Shown here: positions 24,291 through 36,759 of the stretch, piece by piece
How the letters are laid out: each line of letters opens with the position of its first letter
Numbering within the stretch: the stretch's first letter is position 1
Source of the DNA: Puffinus mauretanicus
Lineage: Eukaryota; Chordata; Aves; Procellariiformes; Procellariidae
Direction: 5' to 3'
Length of the DNA stretch: 64,000 bases
NCBI GenBank assembly: GCA_023333565.1
Contig: JAJKFH010003627.1
Coordinates: forward strand, 6,243,501 to 6,307,500
Program-made: the position numbers and the translations under genes
The notes under the pieces: model-generated
What the model saw: only the letters and a program-made list of their open reading frames with translations
Database searches by the model: none
Told to the model about the DNA's origin: nothing

Positions 24291-26671
24291 CTTGTTCTGA
24301 CTCTGCTTCTGCCCACCTGATCTTTAGGCCATATTACTGTCAGCTACTCGCAGCCCTAATGGAAAAGGGCAAAAAGAGAGATCTTAAAGATCAAGTACTT
24401 TGTAAATACAGTTTAAAGATTTTTCTTTCTACCCAGTTTTAGAGTATATCCTTGAAAGAAAAAGGTATGTCTTAAAGAATTTGCTTTCTACATTTGGATT
24501 TCCATAAATATGACAAGCAATATGCAACTTACATAAACTCTTTTTTAGGTTGGCATACCACACACCACAGACACCATATGACATATGCCTCATCGTAGGA
24601 CTTGACATAATGTTTACTTCTTGCCATGTGAAAACTATATAGCAGCACAAATAGCATAGCTCACTTTTAGTGGTGTGAATCCGTGATAGGTGGCTAATGC
24701 TCCGCTCATTTGTAGTCAATATAGGTAGAAAATCATCAGAAACATGCTTAGTTTTGTCAAAATAAGACAATATGGGATAAAAGTAAAATTAATTTTTCAA
24801 AGTTATGTAAATCTAGGTTTGTATCTTTAATTACCACAAGTAGGAAATACCAGAAGCTTCATAGTTCAGACTTTGCAGTGACCGGGGATGATCCAGCTCT
24901 TCATAAAGCTTCCTTTTATTCTCTAAAGTGCTAATCTCATATATAGTTGCTTATAAAAGCAGGGAAATCCTCAATGAAAATTTATAACCGCATTGAACAG
25001 TTTCTGGGACACTTCTTTATAAAAAATAAAGGGAATCAAACACACAGAATATATAAATCAGCAACATTAGAGCAAAGCAGTGTAAGTTACAGCTTTCCCT
25101 GGAAAATCCTCATCAGCAGAATGCCAGGCTGAATTATAGGTCAGAGAAGATCCCTGGTGTTCTCTGTGCTAAATGCTTTATGGTGGAGTGAGTTCATTGA
25201 CTCTAGTGTCAATACTGGTGACATACTCAGTACAGCTCATTTAAAAAATGATATCAAAACTTTCATGGTGGATAGCTGAATTCTTGACAGTATAGCTTGT
25301 TGGGGTTTTCTCTTTTTACCCAAATGTGTCTGTTCTCTGTGAGAAGCTGGATCCGTATTGAAAGCCCATTGGCCAAACCTAATATTGTTCATTCCAAGAG
25401 ACTTTGGTGGGTGGCCAAAGGATTAGGGATTTTTCAACAAAAGTTCATATTTTCCATTAGAAAAATCCCTTACGATTTTCTGGGAAACTCTAGTACTTAG
25501 CTTCCCATGTATCTTCTCTTTGTCATCATTGTCAGAAACTAACTGGCATTTCTCGCTGACATTTTTAGAAAAGAGTATTTATACTAGGAACAATGCAAAT
25601 AAAAATAAGTTGGCAGAAACGAGTGACATTTACGGTATGATATAGTCCTGACATTTTTATGCCACCGGTGGGAATTTCGCCTGTTTGATGACTGATTCTG
25701 TCAGTCTTCCATCATCCGGGTAGACCCGTTCAACTCAGTACAACTACTTAGCTAACATCCCCAGTCTGCTCTCTAGTGAAACTCGTGGCTAGGAATGAAG
25801 GGGTGAAATGAAGCCTGATGTTGTAGATAATGAGCAATGTTGTTGACCGACTGCACTGTGGTGAACCTCAGTCACCACCTTGGTTAGAATAGCAAGGTTT
25901 GGACCAGACAGTTTATGTGCTACTTAATATATAACTAATTATGTCTTCCAATTCAGGGCAATAATTAATTCATAGTCTCTATGGAATAGGCACAGAGGAT
26001 CCTATGGGATATTATTACTGCAGGGTTGTCAAAGTCCTGCTCTAGAGACGAAACTGCCTTTTATGCCAAGTCTAGCACAAAGCGTATGCACTGGTGACTG
26101 GCCTTACTTGGAGATCTGAATTTCATTTGAAGGATTTTCAAGGATCCCTCATCCCTGTTGAAAAAAGGAGGTTGAACATTTGAAGATGGCAAAAAGGAGC
26201 CATGCAAAAACAACGATCTGAAACTTGGGAAAATTTCTTGCAGTGGGAGACAGGAAGAGCTTCATCTGTTTAGCGTGCAGAGATGGAGGTGACGAGGTAC
26301 TTTGATTCCATGATCGGGTAGAAGTATACTGGGTACCAAGTGACATTTGTGTGTAACCAAGAATGACATAACCAGCACCACAAGCGGGAAACAGATGCTG
26401 GTGAAACTCTTATTAAAAATAGGACACTGTTTCTGACAGCTGATATGATTACCCGCTCTGAGACAAGTCACCAGAGGCAGGATTGGGTTCTCAATCTCCT
26501 GATGAATTTTAGAGTGGGTGTGATTTTCATATTCAACCCAACACCTTCCTGGAAGAGACATCCTCCGTATTTTCGGTGGGGAGTTGGCCTCAAGACCAAG
26601 CTGAAACAATGCAATCAGTCTAAGAGCTTGTGATATTTTATGTTTAGGTTATTTCAGGTTTAAGTATCTGA
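24291..26671. other. Non-coding stretch, no gene seen
   Basis: AT-rich sequence without recognisable exon or repeat before the CR1-type tail at 26672. Confidence 0.5.
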
Positions 26672-26731
26672 GGGGAGGTCAGATCAAATAATCTAATAAT
26701 CACCTCTGACCTTAAATCTGGGAGTCTGTGA
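26672..26731 (+). mobile_element. Ancient CR1 3' tail
   Basis: GGGAGGTCAGATCAAATAAT, then CTAATAATCACCTCTGACC, then TTAAATCTGGGAGTCTGTGA resembles the 3' end of older amniote CR1 families. In those, a GATCTAATGGTCCCTTCTGACCT-type block is followed by TTAAAATCTATGAATCTATGA. Octamer-like ends (ATCTGGGA, GTCTGTGA) are degraded. The 5' extent cannot be defined by eye. Confidence 0.6.
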
Positions 26732-27161
26732 GGAAGGAGGGATGATCACCAAGGAAGAGCTTGGGTGCCCAAATGCTTTGCTTATTTTTTCAAACTACTG
26801 CAGCTGTTGTAGTGAAAAGATACTGCCTCTTCCATCAAAACTTCTCCTGCTTATAAACTCTCCATGTAGTTGTGCAATGTTGAAGATTAATGCTAGTGTT
26901 ATTCCATTAAGACACAATTAGGTCAACACCAGTGGAATCAGAGGAGTGCTGAGAACTGATCAATTAAATTCTGACTGAACAGTTTTTCTTAAAAATAAGG
27001 CACATTCATTGACATTGAGTATGATTCACTGGCCGGTGTTGATTTTGATGGCAAGTGAATGACTTCGTATTTCATTTCAGTAATGCTTTGATATGGCTTG
27101 GCTTTATTGATTTGATTGATTTTTTCATTTTGACATAAAATATCTTCAACTATTATACGCC
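26732..27161. other. Non-coding stretch, no gene seen
   Basis: AT-rich sequence with no recognisable exon or repeat. Confidence 0.5.
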
Positions 27162-27181
27162 AGAATTAGAATTAGAATTAG
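27162..27181 (+). repeat. Hexanucleotide microsatellite (AGAATT)n
   Basis: Just over three units of AGAATT in a row. Confidence 0.85.
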
Positions 27182-29558
27182 ATATTGTTCGTCTATCAAA
27201 CGAAAAGGAAACAATTTTGCTGTTACTGAAATGAAATGCTTCAGCAGGTTCAAAGTGCATTGTTTGTTGTTGTGTTTCTTTTTATTCCCCAAGTTTTGCT
27301 CCAGGAGAAATTTTGAAAAGTTGCCTTTTTTGTTCTCAATTTGGAATGAAGACAGGCTTCGTGCTTGGTCTCCAGCTGAATAAAAATGCTGCTTCCTTGC
27401 ACTGTGAAGGGATAACAAACAATTAAATGATGCTGACATCTCTGGAGAAAAAGCCCTCCAGGTGAACAGATTTTAAAAGCTGGAAAAAACAATATGCTTG
27501 GAGCGGGAATTATAAATCAAATCCATTTGGTCCATGTCTGGTTACAAAAGAACCCAAACCCCCTGTGTTTTGAAGCAATGGTCTGCCATTCCCCATCTCT
27601 TTTGCTCCACTCGGTGCCACAAAAGAGGTGAAGAGCGGAGCTGAGGAGGCAGACGAGGTACGTCCTGGCTCTGCAGTTTCAGTGACTGGGAGAGCAAACA
27701 GCACTGATGTTTTTGAGGTCAGTTCATAATCAAGACAGATTATGTCTGTCTGATTAGAAGGGGTTGCGTGAGTGGAAGAAAGGGCCAGAAACAGGTCGGC
27801 TGAAGGCAGACTCCCACAACATGTCGTTTATCTGGTTGCAAGAAATTTCTGATTTTTCCAGGGTGTGTGAATCTACCCACTTCAGTGAGACAAAACTGGA
27901 CACTTTGGGTTTTCGGATGAGAAATTTCTCCTTCTCAGCCGATGAAAAGCTAGAACGAAAAGAGGCCAGCTTCCAGTTCTGGAGCAACGAAGAAGTCAGG
28001 ATCTGGAGGTGTGGGAGAGACAGAGAGTGTTGGTTCAAAATAATTCAGAAAAGGTCAAGAGTTGATCTTCCTTGGCAGCTGCTGAAGGTTGCAGGGCTTT
28101 ATTTTCATGTTTCTCTCAACAGAGAGAACTGCATGTTCAGGCACAAATTTTCAGAGGAGTTAGGATTGCTGCTTTTGACCTCAGATGTTCTGGGAAGAAA
28201 GGGATGAGTAAATTGCAAGTGTCAAACTAGTTAGGGTAGCCAGTTAAGTAGCCATGAGAAAGAAGTACCCCTTCAAAGCCAAAATCTTCTAGCAAACCCA
28301 ACCATTTGCTCCATAAAGCAACCCACAGTTCCTAGTATGCTCAATTTTATAGCCCTTAGGAAAAAGAGAAACACAAACACAGGAAGGGAGGAATGCCGCA
28401 GAAACTGTTTTGTTGGAGGGAGGTTTGATTTCTCTTCCAGAGCAGCGTTCTTGGTTTTGTTGTTTAGTTTTGAATTTTTTTTTTCTCCTTGTGGTAATGG
28501 CACATGTAGCTGGTTTTGTTTTCTACATGCCAGGTAGTAATTAAAATTAGCAATTTGGTAATCAACATCTTGACCTTGGGCACTAGAAACAGATGTACTA
28601 AATAATGCCAAAAGTTGTTTCAAAACCAAAGGAGACTGATGGTGAGGACCTGTACTGAGGCAACTCTGTTGAATTCAGTGCGTCCAGTTGGCTCATGTGG
28701 GAGGGGATGAAGCCCAATCTTTCAGTCAAGTCTTGTCGTCTGCCATCCCAGGCAGAAGGGAGCAGGTTGTGTGAACTTGGCCTGAAATCTTATGAGTAAC
28801 ATCTTGTGATGGAGATAAACGATCATGTCCCCGAAATCTGTCTGTGGCGATGTACCAAGCCTTGCTACACAGCCCAAGCCCTGGGACACACAGTGCAAGC
28901 CACTTTCTGCTGTTAAAGTCATTTTTCCTTCAACTCTTCTGCATTTCAGCAGTGGGTGAAGAAGCTCTGAGGAGGTTTTGTTTTCCTCGTGAGAAAGCCA
29001 GATTGACATCAGCTTCACCCTCACCGAGGAGAGAGAGCGAAGGAAGGAGCACAACCTCCACCTTCCCACCTGCTCGGCATCTTCTCCCTCCTTGATGGGA
29101 GGCCAGGCACAGGGACACAGTCAGGCAGCCCCAAAACATCTTCAGCGATGGCAATTCACACCAGCCAGCCCCACACACATCACCCCTGCAGGAAAACCTA
29201 CAAGGGACCCAAATCTTGATGGTCTCCCATCATAACCCATCCCTGTATTTCTCCTGCCGCTGGGTCCATGCATAGGTCGCCGCACGGGCTCGGTCTGCCC
29301 AGGCAGCGATGGGTGTGGAGCAAACTGGGACTGCCGTCACCTGGGGACGGCACCTTCCCTGCCTCCCCTGCAAGCACCGATGTCCTCTCCGCAGGCCTCT
29401 CCATCCCTCCCTAGGAGCCAGGAGCTGATCCAGTGAGGCCAGCCAGCGCTAAAACCAAACTCTGCTTTTTTACTTATTTTATTACAGTCCGTAAGAGTGG
29501 GCATTGGCTGTGTCAGGCGGCTGTGGTCTCGGCAGACTGTGTTTGTGGTCAGGCGCTC
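27182..29558. other. Non-coding stretch, no gene seen
   Basis: A 147-codon open frame at 27764-28207 has no recognisable domain and no splice or promoter support. I consider it chance. Confidence 0.5.
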
Positions 29559-29690
29559 GGGATTCCTGATTTCTGGTCCTGGCGTTGCCGTTTGCTCGGT
29601 GTGTGGCCTTGGAGGACTCACTCAGCTCTGCTGCGCCGCAGTTTTTCCTGCTGTGGGATGGGGAAGTGACACCTGCATTGCTGAAGGGCC
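29559..29690 (+). repeat. MIR-like CORE-SINE fragment
   Basis: The order of blocks follows forward MIR: TCCTGGCGTTGCCG (for tcctggctctgccact), GGTGTGTGGCCTTGGAGGAC (for gctgtgtgaccttgggcaag), CGCCGCAGTTTTTCCTGCTG (for gcctcagtttcctcatctg), then GGGATGGGGAAGTGACACCT. Identity is moderate but the order is complete over about 130 bp. Confidence 0.65.
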
Positions 29691-30329
29691 AAGCCGCAGC
29701 TGGGGTAAACAGCAGTGTCTTGCTAATGAGTATAACTTCTTATACTAGCAGCTCAGAGGGAAGACATTAAAATAAAGGGTATTATATGTCAATCCTGCAG
29801 CCGTTACTTTCTATCCCAGACACAAAGATGCTGAGTTCATGGGTCGTTCTTTGCCAATTCTTTGAAAAGAAGATATATCATCAAATTGCACCAGCTACTG
29901 AAAGTTCATATATTGGCTTATTTCTCTCAGGGCAAGCATGGGCCTGATCTAACTGATAGAAAAGGGCTGCATCAATAACGGGGTGCTGCGTGGCAGCGTG
30001 GGGACGAAGGGGGATGAAGCTCCTTGGCTCCCCCTTCTTCTTTCCGCAATGCTCAGGAACTCTGCTTGGAAGTTAATCTGCTTGGTGGCCTCCTGACTCT
30101 GTCCAGAGCTGGTTCTGTCACTGGGCACGTGTTTTGTCATGGTGAAGGACCCTGTTCTGATTCTTGGATGTTGGAACTGCTCATTGTAGTGTTGTGGAAA
30201 AGGGTATCAGAATCTGACTCCTCCCTCATTTAGAAAATTCAGAGGAACGAAACTTTGTTGAGGCAGCCTCTGAACATACTGCTTCATTAGGGGCGACATG
30301 GCTTCCTTGACGCAAGGAGTAGGGCTGCA
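29691..30329. other. Non-coding stretch, no gene seen
   Basis: No exon or repeat recognised between two MIR-like fragments. Confidence 0.5.
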
Positions 30330-30420
30330 TGTGCAGAGTTGTGTGCCTCTGTTTCCCCAGCTGTAAAAGGGAAGGGATGATTTTCATTGCTCTGACAAGA
30401 GGAAATGGACTACTGTAGCT
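30330..30420 (+). repeat. MIR-like CORE-SINE fragment
   Basis: GTGTGCCTCTGTTTCCCCAG continuing CTGTAAAAGGGAAGGGATGA matches the gcctcagtttcc-catctgtaaaatggggatga core of MIR in forward orientation. The downstream part is less clear. Ends are approximate. Confidence 0.5.
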
Positions 30421-30980
30421 CAGAGAGTTGCCCAAGCTAAATCCCTGGATGGAAACCTCTTTCCATCTGCCTCCCCACTATCAGACCTATGTGACTATTA
30501 TCTCTGAGCAGTCGAGGGTATCTGAAGTCCTCAATCCTTGCTGTGAAGAGCAGACAGTGCTGATGTCTCTATAAGGATGGAGGTCTCAAGTGAGAAACCA
30601 AGTGGAGGTGATTCCTATGTGTGCCCACATGATTTAGGAAGGACTCTAGTACTCCTTTTGCCTCGAGAAGGAACTGGGTGAAGCAAAAAGCGGTTCCACT
30701 GTATTTTTGTCTGAGAGAATTAAGCATGTATTGGCCTGTTCCCTGGAGAAGTGGAAGGAGGGCTGAAGAATCCAGGTTCTCATTATACTTGGCTCCCTCC
30801 ATGCCTGTGGCAGTAACCTCAGCAGAATCTACCATCAGCTGCTGCAAGCGGAGACCTTTGTAAGGCGTGAAGGCATCAAGCTGAAGAAGTATATGGTAAA
30901 ACAATACCACATGTTGAAAGCACAATAGAAGTAAGTCCGTTTTGGCACAGCCTTCCACATGAAATCCCTTTTAATTTCAG

Positions 30981-30988
30981 TGACGTCA
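30981..30988. promoter_or_regulatory. Palindromic CRE/ATF motif TGACGTCA
   Basis: A perfect 8-bp cAMP-response-element palindrome in otherwise ordinary AT-rich sequence. Such CpG-containing sites are under-represented in CpG-depleted DNA. A single motif is weak evidence of function. Confidence 0.3.
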
Positions 30989-31590
30989 CACTCCTGGTCT
31001 CAGGGAACCTATAGCAATATTTTCTGTGCCATAAATAAATCCACTTGGGGACTAATAAACTAAACTGTTGCTAATTTGTAATGTGCCACTTTTGCAGCAG
31101 TATCCAAAATTCATATGCACTAAGATTCCAGGGCTGGAAAGAATGAGGTGGCTTGTCCCTAACCACTGCTTAACTTTTTAAGTTACTCTGGTGAGTCGGG
31201 TGCAGTTTGGCTTTTAGTGAGACCCCTGGGGAAGCAAGGCCATCTTAGCCTACGGTCTTAAAAAAGGCTATTAAAATAAAAGCGTACCTATAAATAAAAT
31301 AAAATTCAGGGAAATGATGTCTTTGTGACCAAAGCAGGAACACTTGTGCCATTCAGGGGCCTCGCTTGCACTTCTGACTGTCACCACTGATAAGCACGAG
31401 CAACTTTGCCTCAGTCTACTTTGTAGGCACAGGTGGGCCCCCTTGCATTTAGGATCTCTCTGCTTGGGATTACTGCTTGGCTCAAGGAGGCGTTTTGGTC
31501 TGAGGTCTGGTTGTGAGCAGAGGGCATCTGCTGAGATGCCAGGGCAGGTTGGTGCTTTCTGGCGCAGCGGGTAACAGCTGGTCATTATTC

Positions 31591-31620
31591 TCATTGCCAG
31601 TTTCCCATCTGTACCTCGGT
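31591..31620 (+). repeat. Possible MIR-like core
   Basis: TTGCCAGTTTCCCATCTGTA resembles the MIR core gcctcagtttcccatctgta, but the flanks do not extend the match. It lies within the longest open frame of the window (31513-32211), which argues against that frame being a conserved gene. Confidence 0.3.
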
Positions 31621-34002
31621 CTCCCTGTTTCAGTGTGGTGTGGTCTGCTTGTTGGGACTGGTCTTAGATTAGGCTGCACTTCTTCCAGGGTAAAAGTAAT
31701 ACTCCAGGAAACACAGAGATGCTGCTTCTCCAGGGCAGCTCTGCGTGAGAGCTGTCAGGAGACTGTTCTGAATTCGCCGCTTTTGTTGCCACCAGAGAAG
31801 GTGATGTTCTCTGTTTTGTCACACCTGGGAGTGGAAAATTTTGCTCTTTCAACTTTTTGGGCTCATATCGACATGAAAGCAAGTGTCAAAGAACTGGGAT
31901 TTCTCTCAGGACACAACGCCTGTTTTCTGACAGCTCTTTGGGTGGTTCCTGGCTGGGAAGGTGTCCAAAGCAACCTCAGACAGATGTGTACCCTACTGTT
32001 ATCACAGAAGCATCAAGTCCTTGCACAGCATTCCCTCCTCTTTGAAAACCCTTTCTGTCCAGGACGGGCCCCGTCCTCCCATTATACAGATAATATGCAG
32101 CATCTCTCACAGAGAAGTGGCTCTCCCTCCCAGGACAAAGCTGATAGATCCTCCTGCACAATGAAAACCCACACTAAACCAATAATTAGATACAGCAAGA
32201 TTGTAGTTTGAAAAGAAAGATTTGCCAGTTCTCTCCTGTCATTGTCTGACACACACATCCTATGTGGTTCTGGGTAAATGGGTTAAAGCATGTCTCTCTT
32301 CTCCAAGAAAAGACCCCAGATCATCTTTTCATCCTCATGTTGTCATCAGAAGGGTGGATGGGACAGCTGAAGTTGTCCAATGGGCTCGTGCATGCAGTCC
32401 ATAACTAATGCACCGGGCACCGGCCAGCGAGGCCCCTCAAGGTCTTCCCAGCCATGCTAGCTGGCACACTGAGCAGAAACCCTGATAGTGAAGGTCACGT
32501 AAGCACCATAGATAAACAGTGCCTGACAGCCTGAGCTTCTGCAGTGTTGGGTTTGTTCTGTATTTTTACTAGATAAGAGTTCATGTCCTGTTACCGTTTC
32601 CTTGGGGCTGTACGTCAGCCCTGTGATTCTGCTGCACCATTTGTACAGGGAGGGCATTGCAGCCCTCCCCAAAAGCTGGAGGAGATGTCCAGGTGGAACA
32701 GGTCTCTGGTTTTAGCAGTTTCTCTGACTTGTTGTCCACAAGTGAATAATTGGCATCTGTCTGGAAAACCTTCTCGTATCTTCTCTCGTGGTTGAACTTG
32801 ATCTTCTCACTCAGAGAGGACCCACCAAATGTGGTGGTTCAGCAGATAAACCAGGTAGGTTTAAATAAGTCCTAATAGGAAGAAGTATTGTTGAGTGTTT
32901 ATTGCAGGGTCAGGATCTCTCATATTAATCTTTCCCTCCAGTACTGGCAACCCACCCAAAAGTAACATCTAGGAGTTCAGGTATATGGGACCTTTGGGAA
33001 CTCAGTAAGTTGCTGCCTGCCTGCAGAGCTACCCTAACAGGCTGCACGAGCGCTCTTAAATGATGATTAAGTCAAGTTACCTTCCTGTGCAGTTGCGGCA
33101 GGCTGAGGGTTGGCATGTGGACAGCTATTTACACTTTATCTGACACACTAACTTGCTACATCGCAGTAACTTCAACTGTGGTTTGCATTCTTAGCCCATG
33201 AGACTCCTTCCTACCCCATCCCTCCCTGAAACGCTTATAAACCATAGGGAGACTTAAGCTAGTCTCCACACGAAAATAAATTTGGGGTTGTCCACATCAG
33301 CATTTAGTTTGGATTAGCAGCTTGCTTTTGAAATATATCCCTCAGTCTTACTCCTCTTGCACCTTGGTGCTTCTTGTGGATTCAACAGGCATTCAGTCCA
33401 TGGGACCAGCCTCGTGCTAAGCCAAAATAAACCTCCCAAATGTATATAATGTTTATATCAGGCCCCACCTCTCCCCTGATCCGTTCCTGTCGAGCCACAC
33501 TACTTGCCAATTTAGCCAATCCAGACTTTGATTTTTAACAGCTTCCCCGAACCCCTCCTCCATCTCACACGTTACAAGAAACCCTTTTCACGCAGTTTCA
33601 CTGTAGTCGGTGTGAATTGGTGCAACTCACAGGGGCAGGATTTACTCACTAGAGTAGCGGCTGTGAGGTTGGACTATGAGCTATGGAAAATTGTCATCGT
33701 TGAGTCTTTTCACTGTCATTAGCTGACCTAGGCTGACTTGCACCAACTAAGTGTACTGTTACTTCATTAGCTGTATTTTCATGTTCACTCCTATTTATCT
33801 ATCAAAATATTTTCTGCTAAAAGCATTATTGCAAGGCAGAGGATTATATTATCCAGACTGTCTGAGCTCATCAAGTCTTGCAATGCTTTTAAATCCTTCC
33901 TCATTAGTAAAGGACCCTGAGTGATTAGATAGTATGTGATTGCCATAGCCAAAGTAAGATTTCTTTTCCTGACATTATTCAATATACTGAGCAGTGGCAG
34001 AA
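31621..34002. other. Non-coding stretch, including the longest open frame
   Basis: The open frame 31513-32211 on the plus strand is 232 codons, the longest in the window. Its translation has no signal peptide, membrane segment, catalytic motif or repeat that I recognise. There is no promoter or splice context. I regard it as chance. The rest shows nothing recognisable. Confidence 0.5.
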
Positions 34003-34300
34003 CCTTTTCCTTCCTTTTTCTTTTTCCTTTTTCTTTTTCCTCTTCCTTTTTCCTTTTCCTTTTTCCTTTTTCTTTCTTCTTTTTCTTCTTTCCTTTTTTT
34101 CCTTTTCCTTTTCCTTTTCCTTTTCCTTTTCCTTTTTCTTTCTCCTTTTCCTTTTTTTTCTTTTTCTTTTTCTTCTTCCTCTTCCCTTTCCTTTTCTTTT
34201 TCCTTTCCTTTTCTTTTTCCTCCCTCTCCCTCTCCCTCTCCCTTTCCCTTTCCTCCCTTTCCCTTTTTCTCTTTTCCCTTTTTCTTTCTTTTTTTTTTTT
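34003..34300. repeat. 298-nt uninterrupted homopyrimidine tract
   Basis: Every base from 34003 to 34300 is C or T on the plus strand. It runs through TTTTCC, TTTTTC, CTCCCT and similar units and ends in a T-run. The complement is pure purine. The Lys/Glu-rich and Phe/Ser-rich open frames over it are low-complexity artefacts. Tracts of this kind can form intramolecular triplexes (H-DNA), stall polymerases and be length-polymorphic. It appears to be a degenerate (CTTTT/CCTTTT)n microsatellite rather than a retroelement tail. Confidence 0.95.
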
Positions 34301-35793
34301 GTCCCAGCCCTGCCGTCTGGTCCTTGCTGGGCTGGAAAGTCACAGAAGCTGTTTTCTGTCAATTTGTTGATACCTTCTTCCTTTCCTAGCCTGGCACAGA
34401 ATCTGCTTTTGTTAGTTTTCCTTTCGGGAATACATGTGCACTTCAGCATGAGGTCTGACAACCTTGACCCTCCAGGCATGACTAATTCCCATTTACAAGA
34501 CCACTACAAAATCCATCAGATCAAAAGTGTCAGGAAGTCAGGAAAACCCCGGCGTGTACGGCAGGAGCTGGAGCTGGTCTCCCTGTGCTGCCTGACAGAC
34601 TGCGCTCGGTCGGCCGTGCTTTGCTGCGATAAGGTCAAGGAGAAGTGGCACTTGGAAGGAACGGGAGGTGGAGGGGAGGGAAGGGGGGTTGTGCAAGCAG
34701 CCAGTGATGTATTGTTTAATACTGCACTGTTCCTAGCCAGACACCGTGGCTCTAATAACAGCCAGGGTTAAGGCAATGATATAAATAGAAACTAAGGAGT
34801 TACGAGATGTCTTGTGGTGTTTGAAAGCCTGGGGGTGGAGACTTTCGTGGAGTTGAGTTTGAAAGTAGGAAAATAGCAGTACAAAGCCGCTAACAAGTTT
34901 TTTGGAAGTTGCCTTCAAAGTTTTATCTTTATGCTGTTCGGGAGCGGCGGTAGTGATAATCCCAACTGGTTGTGGGTTTTATGTGGGTTATGGGGGTTTT
35001 TGATAGTGTCTTTATACAAGCGTGTCTTAAAATTGAGAAACAGGATGAGTAAAGTGTCCCAGATATCTCTCTGGTGGTCTTATCCAACAGCTTCTTCTCA
35101 ACCAAACTCTCAATGACTTCATCTCCCTTGAGGCCAACTCTGAGTGCTCCTCAAAAATCCCACCCAAAGAGACAGAAATCAATGTTACACAGACAGTCTG
35201 TGGGTCAGTCTCTTGACACGTTCAGACATCACCCACAAAGCCAGCACAGAAGAAGTCGAATAAAAACTTGCACACATGTGAGGTCTGAAAGAATGAGAGC
35301 ACTCTATGAATGAGGCCTCAGGAGGCAGGAGGTGGCCTTGAGTCTCAAAAATGAGGTTTGTATTTAGTTGCCCAAAGGGAGCTGGAAAAAAAAGTGAGAG
35401 AGAAAGACAAGGTCTAGGGGAAACAAACCCTGGAGAGAAGGCAATATTGAAAATAAATGAAGGATCTCGATTTCTGTTGCAAGCATGACCCTTGGACTTC
35501 AGCAGGGCTGTAGCAAATAGAGTTTGGTTTTATGGACACAACTCACATACAAATTTGGGCTGGAGCGCACAGGAGAGGCATATAGATGGCTGATTCAGCA
35601 ACTTTGCTGGCTTTTTCACTTGGAATGTTTGAGCCCCTTTTCATTTTCCCCTTTGGACTTCAGGATGGGAATTTCAACATTGTTTAAAACCTTCTCAATC
35701 ACGTCTCTGAAACCAAAAGCTGGTATGAACTATGGGAAGGTGGTTTTGTAGAGCTTCTGTTCTAACCTGGAAAGTGCTGAATTCTCTCTGTGT
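34301..35793. other. Non-coding stretch, no gene seen
   Basis: No exon or repeat recognised between the pyrimidine tract and the hairpin repeat. Confidence 0.5.
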
Positions 35794-35860
35794 GGGCCTG
35801 ATCCAAGATCCATAGAAATCAATCTTAGGCTTGCCATATACTTTAATAGAAATTGGACCA
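35794..35860. repeat. Degraded hairpin repeat (GGGCCTGATCC...GGACCA)
   Basis: The left arm GGGCCTGATCCAAGATCCAT plus AGAAATCAAT is answered by a right arm CCATATACTTTAATAGAAAT plus TGGACCA. With decay this follows a palindromic amniote repeat that I recall, with arms of the type GGGCCTGATCCAAAGCCCAT followed by TGAAATCAATGG. The arms are imperfect. The family name is uncertain; it may be a MITE-like or CR1-associated element. Confidence 0.45.
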
Positions 35861-36687
35861 AATTGCAGAAGTTTCCTATTCCTCTGGCCCATTTCTGTGG
35901 ATTTTTGCCCACTCAATTTAAAAGAACAATTTATATCATGAGAAACACACTTTTGTTGTGTTTTTCTGTGTTTGGATTTTTTTGCTTAATGTTCTTTCCT
36001 TACTGTTACTGGCTGAGAAACGATGGCTGTGACTTTTTTATTGTTTTAACGGGACACGAAGAGGAAAAGTGATTCAAATACTTGCTAAAGGAAGTTTTCT
36101 CACTCAACTTGAAAGTGGAAAGGGTGGTGTGAATGATGCCCCGCTTGAGTACTTAGAAGAAATGACATGTCCACCATTTGATGACTGTGCAGTGTCTGAG
36201 GCTTTAGCCTGGAAAGCAGCAATGCCGTGGCAGAAAATATCATGCTAATTGAAGACAGCTCCTCTCCGTGACTGGCTCTTCCCACCTCCGTGCATTAGAG
36301 TCCTTTGGGACATGGGTTCATGAGGCTGTACCAAGTGACTCATCTCCGTCTTCCTGTCACCCCTTCACAAGAAGGAAACCCATTGTGTCTCACTCTCCTC
36401 TTACCAAAGGGGATTTATCCAAACCCACATCAGGAAAGCTAACCCACATCTTCTAAACACAAGTTAGTGTCTTTACCACTGGGCACAAACTTTCTTTCCT
36501 TCTAGCTCCATTGTAAGTCAATACTGAGACACATTGGCAGAGCTCTCGTATGAATTAGGGCTGGAACAGCAGAAAAATTGTATGGGTGGTTGAGCTGAGG
36601 TAATTAGTTTTTGTTAGCTGAGTCTGTAAACCTCTGGCATTCAGTATCCTGCAGTCTACTGGGATTTTCACAGCCGTCACCACCACA
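35861..36687. other. Non-coding stretch, no gene seen
   Basis: No exon or repeat recognised between the hairpin repeat and the solo LTR. Confidence 0.5.
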
Positions 36688-36753
36688 GGTCCTGTCGTGG
36701 TTTAACTCCAGCCAGCAACTAAGCACCACACAGCCGCTCGCTGCTAAAGACAG

Positions 36754-36759
36754 TTTAAT
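36754..36759 (-). terminator. LTR polyadenylation signal ATTAAA
   Basis: The minus strand reads CTATTAAACTGTC, an ATTAAA hexamer about 180 nt downstream of the TATA box. This fits the R region of the LTR. Confidence 0.55.

Noticed and set aside
27764..28207. 147-codon plus-strand frame
   Set aside because: No domain or context support.
31513..32211. Longest open frame in the window, 232 codons on the plus strand
   Set aside because: No recognisable domain, no promoter or splice context, and its start region overlaps a possible MIR core. A frame of this size can occur by chance across 64 kb and six frames.
33975..34479. Lys/Glu-rich and Phe/Ser-rich long frames
   Set aside because: They are translations of the homopyrimidine/homopurine tract and not genes.
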